Assembly (NCBI GenBank): GCA_963920525.1
Contig: OY986438.1
Location: 45,829,288 to 45,893,287 of the forward strand
DNA length: 64,000 bases
Reading direction: 5' to 3'
From: Dichetophora obliterata
Taxonomy: Eukaryota; Arthropoda; Insecta; Diptera; Sciomyzidae
This document shows positions 55,753 through 64,000 of this stretch, in pieces. The notes beneath the pieces were generated by a model that saw only the letters and a list, made by a program, of their open reading frames with translations, was not told the DNA's origin and searched no databases. Every line of letters starts with the position of its first letter. The stretch's first letter is position 1. The position numbers and the translations under genes were made by a program.

Positions 55753-58049
55753 GAAATTTGAATTTAAGATATATTGCCAGATTATAAAATCTAACGCAAG
55801 TTCGTTTTACAAAATGAGCCCATTAAAAGTTCATATATTCAAAATGTTCCTCTTAAAAATGAGATAAAATAGTCCAACAGAAGAATTTTTTAGGAATAAT
55901 TTAGTAACGGTGTATATTTTTGTTAAAAACTTTTATTATATAAGATCAAATTAATATTTATTGCAACATTGTGTGTTTTCATTGTGTATGTCAGCTTAGA
56001 TTTTTTTTTCTCTCTCTCTAAGTACTTTTTTAAACTTGTTAACTAAAACAACAACAAACAAAATTCAACCAAAATTGATGATTAATTTTATTGAGGCTTT
56101 TAAGCTTTACGCCCCTTAACTAAATATGCGAGTAATAATTTTGAGCCATTTACAACGTGATCAGCGGCTACTATCACAAAACAAAAAACCATAATAACAT
56201 GTTTGCGTAAGCATTTTATTTTTTTATAAACAGCTTTTAAGGCATTTTTAATGAAAATCGTTAAAATATCGATAATTATATTCGTGATTTATTTTTGTTG
56301 CTTTTACTTAACAAAAATCCTGCTAAATTTTGATATTTTCTTTTGAAATATATTGGTTATTTTTAATTTTTTTTTTCTGACCAGTTATTACTCTTGTAAT
56401 GAGTTTTTGTGCTACATAAAAATACAGAACTGCACGATATATAGAGATAAAAAAAATTGCGTTTGTTGCGCATGCGCGATTCGCAGTAACAGCAACAGTG
56501 CGCTCATCTCAAGTTACTGTTATTGTTGCTGTCGGATCTGTAGCATCATGGAAAGTGAATTAATTTAGTTGTCGAAAAATAAGCTGAGAAGAAAAAAAAT
56601 AACAGCTTTACTAAATTAGGTCAACGGCAACGTTTTGGGAGTTGATGGTGAAAAAAGTACACATCAGCTACTTTGTATTCAGCGTGCAACGTGAGGTAGC
56701 AATAAAAATGCAATTAAATTTTGCGACAAATTGCTGAGCAATAAGGTTATTTATAAATTTTTTTTGGTTGTGCTTTGTTGCGTTTTTAGCTGTTTTTTAG
56801 CAAGTTTGTGTCTTATTTTTTTTAAACAAGCAGCTGTTGCGTGTGCTTTGATAGGATGTTAACATTGATTGATTAGTCAAGTTTTTGCAGTATTTTTGCA
56901 AATCAAGTTTAAGTCTTAAGTCTTTTGTAGAACGAAAAAACATAAAATGAAGAAGAAATGTTGATTGCTTGTACTATATAACTTGTATAACTTAAAGAAT
57001 GAAATTAATTAATTTATGTTTGTATTTTATGTATTTCATTGTTTTGTGAATTTTTATATAATTTTTTATATAAAGACTTATAATAATTATTTACTTTTAC
57101 AGAATGTTTATAATAACCTTATTAATTTGTACGCTTTTGGTTTTGTTTTTTATGTGACATTTTTTTTTTGCTAAATAATTTTTTTTTTTTTTATATTTCA
57201 GTCATATCTCTTATATCATAACAATGTTTTTCTTGTACTAAGATTTTCCCACCTAAACTTTCCTCGACCGTCAGCTTTAGCTTACTTACATTCAGCTTAA
57301 CTTAAAAATATGCTTAAAACCACATGCTGCCAGATTTTCTTTTTAAATTGAATTTTTTTTTATGCTTTTCTTGTTTTTTTCTGCAAACCATGCTCCTCTG
57401 ACTTCATTTTAAGCGCTTGAATTTTCAATGCTACTGCTGCTTTTTCTACTCGTTGTTGTTTTTGTTTTTTTCGTATGCAATCAAATGAAGATGATACATT
57501 AGCATATGGCTGCATGTCAATGTTGTTGTTGTTGCTGCTGCAGTTATTGCTGTTTTGCCTGTTGTGTGCACTCGTAAATCTGCTCAAACGTTTAATGTTA
57601 AAAATGCAAAACGCGCTGCTGTGTGCATGTTTGTTGGCCAAAATGAAAGATGCCAACTGCATTGAAAAATAACCAAAGCAACAGCAACGACAACAATAAC
57701 TGAAAGTACAAATTTTACGCTATTGAACCATGAACTATGCGAAGTTGAACTCTTTCTTATATTATTTGCGATTTAAACGTTAAGCACGCGGATTTTTGTG
57801 AAAATTTATGCGTTGCTAAAGTGTTGTTGTTCATGTGGATGCCGTGAGAAGTAGTCAAATGCACAGTTATTGTCTTTGTATGAGAGTGCGTCTTTAGAAA
57901 ATGGCTTTGTTCTATGTTCTGTTGACTTATATTTTATTCGAGTTGGCTAAAACGGGCTTTGTCTCAAAACCTAGTTTATAAGCTTAAGAATTTAGCTTGC
58001 TATAAACAAATAAATCTCTAACATAAGTCTTGTATATAACTTAACGTCA

Positions 58050-58062
58050 CACACACACACAA
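58050..58062. repeat. (CA)n microsatellite
   Basis: Short CACACACA run. A second, imperfect one lies at 58893-58921, mixed with TACACGCATGCATAC. Confidence 0.85.
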
Positions 58063-60124
58063 AAAGTTCATGCAGAACAAACGAATTAAGCAAAGAACTT
58101 TTCCTTAATTTAAACATTTTTATTCTCAGTTGCAGTAAAAACTTTAATTTTTGAATATTCGTTATAAAGCGATTATATATCCTCTATAAAAAAGGACCTA
58201 TTATCAATTTTAATATTTAATTTTTTGCCTTAATCAAGACTCGCTAAAACTAATGCTGCTTAACACCTGATTGTCACTTGTTAAAGTCTCGCAAAGCGGA
58301 CAAATATAAAACAAAACAAAAAATGCAAGCAACAAATACATTTATTAAAAATGTTTAAATGTATGAGCTGTGCTTTTTCTGCTAATTTTTCTCGCCGCCT
58401 CAATGCGTTATGGCCGCAAGTGTGTCCAACTGTGTTCAGACAATTTTTACAAACACGCCCCATGGGATGCAGCTACACACTCAATATGCTCAATACCATG
58501 AAATAGGTTTAAGCTTTACAACAACGACAACAGCAACAACAATCACTAACAGCTAGTACAAGCAATAGTTGTAGCTGTAGTTAAGAAAAGCACAAAAAAA
58601 AAGAATGCTTTGAACAAAAATTTATTTATTTATGCACACGTTATGATTGCTGAACAGCCCGCTGTACTTCAGCATGAATTGAAGCGGGATGGCACAGCAG
58701 CATTAAGGCACCATTGGCACTGGACTCTACTGAACTGCACTGAACAACTGGTCTGCAAAGCGACCGCGCGGCAAACATTTGCAGACATGTATAGATTGTT
58801 GTTGCCGATAGCTGGCAATCATTTTATTGGTGTCGCTGATAATGATCACGTACAAGCGTTGTGTGTGTTTGTGTAATCTATAAAGACAAAAATACACACA
58901 CACACACATACACGCATGCATACAAGCACTTAAAAGCACAAACATTGCTAAGCAGCCATAAAAATTGTAATGGAACATGCGAAAGCTATAGAAAATGCGT
59001 GAAATTGTTGTTTATGGCATTAAGTGGCAAAGCTTGCCTGAAGTAGTATTAAGTTTTTTCATCTTTTATTTGCCAGTGAAAAGTAATTTTCTTTACAATC
59101 AGTAAAATAAAAATAAAAAAAGAAAAAGCTATGCTCTTGCTTAGAACCCATAAATCAATTTTTAGTGCCTTCCCTGCCACCCACAAATGGAACATTTTCT
59201 TATATTGCATATATGTATGTATAAAGACAGTATCTTTTGCTTTCATTCTGCTTCCATTCTGTCTGAGTTTTGACTGAATTTATTGGAATTACATTTTAAA
59301 TCCGTCAGCAATAGCAGCAATAACAACAACAAAAACAGTTTGTGCGCATATTTAAGCAATGTTTTGTTGCTGGCTGCTGTGAGGGCTGCCTCAGAAAAAT
59401 TGCCTCAATTGTGACAGTTTAAGCATAAATAAATCTCTGACTCTAAGCCAACAAAAGTTGATCGGTGATTTGGCTTAAAAAGCACAGCCAGCCACTACAG
59501 CAGTTTAAAGAAGTTATGTCTAGGTAGGTACTTAAAATTCAATTGAATTTGTTAAGTTATTGCATTGAATTTCATTGTTTGTAAATTTGAGGCTTAAGCC
59601 AAAAAAAAAAAATAACAAAAAAAAAACCGAACAAATACAACAGCAAACACAGCAGCACAACATTAAGTAACGAGTTAATTCCTTAAAAGTCAATAAAGTG
59701 AAATATCTATAAAATATTGAATTACTTTAAGCAGCATTCATCTGACATACAACAACAAATGAGGGCAATATTTCGAGCACTGGGTGGTCAACAAATTTTA
59801 AAAGGAATTTAATGTGTTTTAGTGTCTTCTGAGACGTTGCTTAATATGTGTTGCTTAAAAATTCACGAATTTTGCAAAAGATTCTTTTTGTAATTTCAAG
59901 TTCGTTGCTTAAGTCTTTTGTTTGTTTCCTTCTGTTATTTCAAAAACACTAAAATTTGCTTAATTTATTATAGGTATGTATAAAAACATACTAAAATTTA
60001 ATCAAACCTCTTCTAAAAATACTGAACATTCTTAATAAAGTTCAATATAAGCTTAAAGCTCAGAAAGCTTAAAGTTTTCAGAATTGATATATCAAAGTCT
60101 TCGGTTGCTTGACCAAATGAATTT

Positions 60125-60158
60125 ATCATCGTTATCATCATCATCATCATCATCATTA
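60125..60158. repeat. (ATC)n microsatellite
   Basis: ATCATCATC run with interruptions. Confidence 0.85.
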
Positions 60159-61967
60159 TTCACATCAGTAGTTGAAATAAAATTTTATGATTTATGTTCT
60201 ACTCTAAACTTTGCTAGCTGCCATCGTTTAAGTTTTCTTTGACATTTGAAGTCATATTTTCAATTCTTTACAACTCTTTGCCTTAGTTACGAAAATCTCA
60301 AATAATATTGTTTGTGTTGTGCGCGCGCTTTAAGTGCAGTGGTCAAAATGTTGACTTAAAACGTTTAGAAAATGTTTCAATGTCGTTATGTCCGTCAAAT
60401 TGTAGCCAGTCTGCTGACTTTATTCTGTCGTTGTTGTCGTCGTCGTATTTGTTGTCTACACATGAGTCGACGTCATGTCAATAGCTTAGCTCAGTTAAAA
60501 GTACAAATGACATACGGCGGCATTTGTTGTGCTTGTAGTTCAGAAAAATCAGGAAAACATTATGAATTGTTGTTATATCCATAAAAAAATACAATAACCA
60601 CAACAGAATATACTCACTGGATGTTTAAGTGGCGGGAATATGGCGTTGTGCAAAGATGTGCGGAAAGTATTTTAAGGTTAAATCACAAAATTTTGGAATA
60701 GCACTAGCTTAAAATATAAATAAACATAACAAAAGTGCCTTTTTTCATAAATATTTTTATCTTAATTTGCCAATAAATTAGCTCAAAAATTGATTGTGCT
60801 TAGCTCAATTAGGCAAATCGATTGCATTTAAGTGATTTGAAGTCCGTCCCATTTTACGTAGAGAGCTATGATGACCGGTGCATTTTTAAACAGTATTTCT
60901 TATCAAAAACCTAAAAATTTTCATCCTCAAGTAAAAAAGAGCTCACTGCAAAAATAAGGAGATATTATTTCTTTATTACAATTTAGGTCAATAAGGCCAT
61001 CTGCTTTGCGGTGTAAAATAAAAAATAAAATAAAAAATTTAGAAAAACTTAAAAATACCAATAATTTGATAAATTATGTATCACTTATTACGAGCGAAAA
61101 ATGTGTAAACTTCAGATCAATATCTTTAAAAATAAGTCAGTTCAAAGCGAAAACCTAAATTTTGTAGAATTTTATTAGACTTTCTGAATATATTTTTTTT
61201 AGTTTATTTAGATTGAATAACTGTATCCGAAGAATTTACTATTTTTCTTGTGAAATTTTAAATGGAATGCAGTCATCCAAAAATGTTTTTCTTCTGCTTC
61301 CACAACCATACAAAAGTAACTGCCGAATTTTTTTGTGAAAACTACAAAGAATTTTCATTTTCAGAGACTCCAGATGAAGTAGATGACATTGCTAAAGGAA
61401 AAATATATAACTGCATTATAGTATAAAATATAAAATATAGAATTAAAAAAAATTATATTTTGTTATTAAACTCATATATTAGGAAACACCTAAATTTGTT
61501 ACTGTAGCCACTATAAATTTCTGATGTATAATAGTCCTTTAGCTATAAAAGCAAACCAATTTTTCATTGTCAGTGTTGAGTTTTTCTAACATTTTTTTTA
61601 AAAATACTAATCAATACGTACTCTTTGATCATAATTCGAGAGCGAGTCGTTCAAATGCGGCAGTTGTGTTAAATTAATATGAAAATTTGAAAAAAAATTT
61701 AAAAATATCATTAAAAATAATTAAGATATTTTAAGAATTTAAGATAGCTTCTGCTTTAAAATTATTTAACAAAATTTATTCAAACAAAAATATGGAATTT
61801 TCGTCAAAATGGAATACCTTCATGTTATCGTCATTAAATTCAAAATGTGTTCATCGCTTTTGATTAGCAATGGCTCGTTTTATTTCCAAATTATTTATTA
61901 TTACAGCCAAGAAACTAAGATAGATATATTTACAGCTCTATTCTGATAAACTAACAATTGTTAGCCC

Positions 61968-62169
61968 GAATTTTTAATATTTTTATGTGTTTGTTGTAAT
62001 TTTTTGATTTCAATACAACATTTGAAGCTCAAAAAACAAAATTTTTGAATGAAATTGTCACTAACTGAAAAGCAGGTGACAATTTCTATCAAAATTTATT
62101 ATTTCCGAGCTTAAAATATTATTTTGAAATCAAAAAATTACAACAAACACAAAGAAATATTAAAAATAC
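61968..62169. repeat. ~200-bp near-complete hairpin
   Basis: The left arm (61968-62065) pairs with the right arm (62073-62169). The outer 44 bp (ATTTTTAATATTT...TTTTTTGATTTCAA) are almost perfect, and an inner GAAATTGTCAC/GTGACAATTTC pair closes the loop. A MITE or a hairpin-RNA precursor are both possible. No target duplication was read. Confidence 0.85.
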
Positions 62170-62325
62170 TGGTACTTCGCCAGAATGCGGCTGTTAATAA
62201 TTGAAATGTTTTATGAAATTTATTCCAAAAAATTTCGATATCGGTGGATATTGATTCATTATGTCTGCCCATACATGTGTGAAAAAGATCTGGACAGTTG
62301 CTGGTTTCAACAAGGCTGTGCGCCA

Positions 62326-63605
62326 CATGGGCGTTGCCAGGATTTTACTCAGGAGGGAGCCTTTTTTGTTTTTTGTAAATGATAAATAAAATAAATTTTT
62401 TTTATTGACTTTATTGAGAAAAATATAAAATTAAATTGGAAACGAAATTGAATTAAACACGATTTATCAAAAGCGGAAATCAAAGAATTCTTTGGCGAGA
62501 ATTTTCAGCAAAGTAATTTAAAAAATTATCATTCAGCTTTTCTTTTTTCTCTTGCATCAAACTTCTGTGCACGCTTTAAAGGAATAAAACGCCGATGTAA
62601 GGATTCCAATATTCGAAAGGTAATGTTTCTGGATGGATTGTAAGCTGGTTTAAATTATTGCGTGTAGCAGTATTTACTTAACTGGATGATTGGATGATTG
62701 GTCTTTTCTACGAACTGGTAAGTCGTAAGATAAAAAAAAACTATAACCGAAATAATCGAAGACAAAAACTTTCGATTTTGTTCCAGTAATTTCTTGTGAC
62801 CAGAAAGCATCATTACATCAAAAAGCAGGTCGGTAATTAATGCGTAAGTTGCTTCTGCTAATCCTTTGTGCCACACACTCGAAACGTTGCTTCTAAAATA
62901 CTTATGTACAGATTTATATTTTGTGAAATGCTTTAAGGTGGAAAGAGGGAGCAGTACAAGCAAAGTGCAACTTTTAATTTTTTTGAGTAAATTAATTACG
63001 GCGCATAGGTTTGTAGAAATTTGTGATAAAATTTCAGTTTTGGTCCAACCGTGTCCTCCTTAAAACCGTAGATTTGAGGAGGAACCCAAGGGTATTTGAG
63101 CATTTGCAATTTCTGAGATGTACTCATAAGGGCACATCGGCTGACCCACTTGCTTAAGTCGTGTTCACAGAAACTGTCACTATTGCATATGCTAGAAAAA
63201 GCAGGCGTAGATAGATTCTTTTGCAATTAAAAGCTCCTCTTCCATTGACTTTATTTTCTTGACTATAAAACAAATTGATTAGAAAATAAACATAGAACTT
63301 ATAATTTGCAATATCTTAATATAAAGTAACTACCAAAAAACATTCTTATATTTACATCTATAAAAAAATATTTATTAAAAAATGCACAAATAAATTCAAT
63401 CAGAAATTTCATTTTGAACAGCTGATTTGATTTTCGTTAGTTATGACAACAAACGTTAGTGTTGGTGAAAAATCTACTAACGAGTTGTGCAGCTCAGATT
63501 GCAATATACATATTTATCAGAGCTACCAATCAATTCCAATTAAAGGTTTTCATAAACGTTTTTTACCAAATAATAAATGTGTCAGACCTAGTTTGTAATA
63601 AAAAA
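62326..63605 (-). mobile_element. hAT-type transposon relic, copy B
   Basis: The left terminus CATGGGCGTTGCCAGG is an inverted-repeat-type end also seen (as its inverse) at the right end of copy A. Subterminal GATAAATAAAATAAA and AAAAGCGGAAATCAAAG, and the distal AAATAATAAATGTGTCAG (63562-63579), match copy A in order. The right terminus is lost. N-terminal transposase pieces remain on the minus strand. Confidence 0.68.
62655..63226 (-). pseudogene. hAT transposase N-terminal fragments (ZMYM/DUF4371 type)
   Basis: The upstream piece (62996-63226) reads DLSKWVSRCALMSTSQKLQM and KYPWVPPQIYGFKE, like the region before the TTF zinc finger in this hAT group. The downstream piece (62655-62963) reads GHKKLLEQNRKFLSSIISVI, like the ExNRxxLxxIIxxIxF segment near the start of DUF4371. 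A frame change separates them and the catalytic core is missing. Recognition is by motif recall. Confidence 0.6.
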
Positions 63606-64000
63606 AATAAAAAAATAAAAAATTCATTCCATGCTCGCTGTACTGATGAGTGCTTCTGTAAGGCCTATCTTTTGAAGGTTTGGAGTCTTTTCATATTATT
63701 TGATATAAAAAAATGTTTAAAAAAATTTAGAAAAAATGGTAAATGATCAGACTAATTAAAAGAAATCAAAACTTAAAGAAAAAAAACTTTTTTTATCCGA
63801 GTTGGGTCTCAGCCCAATTCTCCGAAATCTAACACACTACATATCACATTATATGAAAACTAAAGCTCAATAAAAAACGATTTTGATTTATCAAACAACT
63901 AGAATTTGTATTTAAAATCAAGTATGATTTAAACTATCAATAGTTAGAATTTGTATTTAAATCATATAAAATCAACATTATATGAAAACTTTTTTACGGA
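63606..64000. other. A+T-rich end of window
   Basis: Two short direct repeats (TAGAATTTGTATTTAAA at 63900 and 63946; CATTATATGAAAACT at 63848 and 63976). No gene. Confidence 0.5.

Larger units (their letters stand above)
55671..61967. other. Host-like non-coding DNA with simple repeats, no gene recognised
   Basis: Six kilobases with CAACAACAAC, CAGCAA and TTGTTG runs and several short frames (57360-57662 minus with an Asn-rich stretch, 58610-58876 plus, 60372-60584 plus Cys-rich) that lack domain features. Composition and texture fit a fly intron or intergenic region. No TE was recognised, unlike the rest of the window. Confidence 0.5.

Noticed and set aside
57360..57662. 100-aa Asn/Lys-rich minus-strand frame
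   Set aside because: It is built from TTG/GTT-rich simple sequence, a common source of chance frames in flies, and shows no domain.
58610..58876. 88-codon plus-strand frame
   Set aside because: It overlaps another frame on the opposite strand, ends in a CA-repeat and has no recognisable domain.
1..64000. CRISPR arrays, bacterial operons or phage-type systems
   Set aside because: The repeats are eukaryotic TEs and satellites; no regular direct-repeat/spacer pattern, ribosome-binding sites or gene packing was seen.

Overview
This window looks like non-coding, repeat-packed nuclear DNA of a higher (brachyceran) fly. A tephritid fruit fly is my best guess. It is strongly A+T-rich, has no operon-like gene packing, and contains (CA)n, (ATC)n and CAA-rich tracts of the sort common in fly introns and intergenic DNA. 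Its RTE-type LINE and a tRNA-headed SINE resemble families I remember from tephritids. The species is an inference; the repeats themselves are read from the sequence. I recognise no intact host gene. Almost every protein-like reading frame belongs to a broken transposable element (TE).

Layout. 123-2203 is a foldback element with a small inverted-repeat insertion in its right arm. 3993-4145 is a 150-bp dispersed repeat whose second copy is at 10500-10673. 4215-4560 is a faint LINE reverse-transcriptase fossil, followed by a MITE (4573-5228) directly abutting a nearly full-length but disabled RTE-clade LINE on the minus strand (5231 to about 8760), then a tRNA-derived SINE (8800-9124). 9618-10070 is a possible MITE. 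10400-10790 is a cluster of short hairpins. 14040-14780 is a degenerate tandem array with a ~145-bp unit. 15655-16160 is a MITE. 16301-17330 is a LINE 3' end whose TTAGG-type tail runs into a 566-bp (TTATG)n tract. 20315-21730 is an internally deleted piggyBac element that keeps part of the cysteine-rich domain.

22327-28122 is a three-level nest. The outer element has ~92-bp terminal inverted repeats and a fossil, intron-containing DDE-type transposase with a CxxH motif. Inside it sits a 2.15-kb foldback element with a 10-bp target-site duplication. Inside that sits a 234-bp Harbinger-type MITE whose empty site survives in the other foldback arm. 28265-30105 holds a second relic of the foldback, a SINE, and a MITE inside another inverted-repeat element. 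32813-34801 is a 5'-truncated Penelope-like element with GIY-YIG nuclease and inverted pseudo-LTRs. 35884-38014 and 62326-63605 are two related hAT relics.

Further inverted-repeat elements lie at 38505-39580, 40653-41492, 42125-42340, 43008-43265, 46416-47041, 49037-49481 and 61968-62169. The largest structure is a 5.2-kb inverted repeat (50425-55670) with ~1.25-kb arms, whose loop contains a further TTA-flanked inverted-repeat element. A ~165-bp tandem repeat occupies 47847-48485. The remaining stretches (about 10.8-14.0, 17.4-18.6, 30.1-32.8, 39.6-40.6, 43.3-46.4 and 55.7-62.0 kb) show no recognisable gene and are probably intergenic or intronic.

There is no pathway here in which genes work together. 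The connections are insertional: elements land in one another, leave target duplications and inverted arms, and so record a relative order of insertion. The points most worth checking are the nested transposon with its CxxH transposase, the very long inverted repeats as possible hairpin-RNA sources, the Penelope copy with ribozyme-like motifs, the LINE-tail-seeded microsatellite, and one unexplained open frame at 21987-22262.
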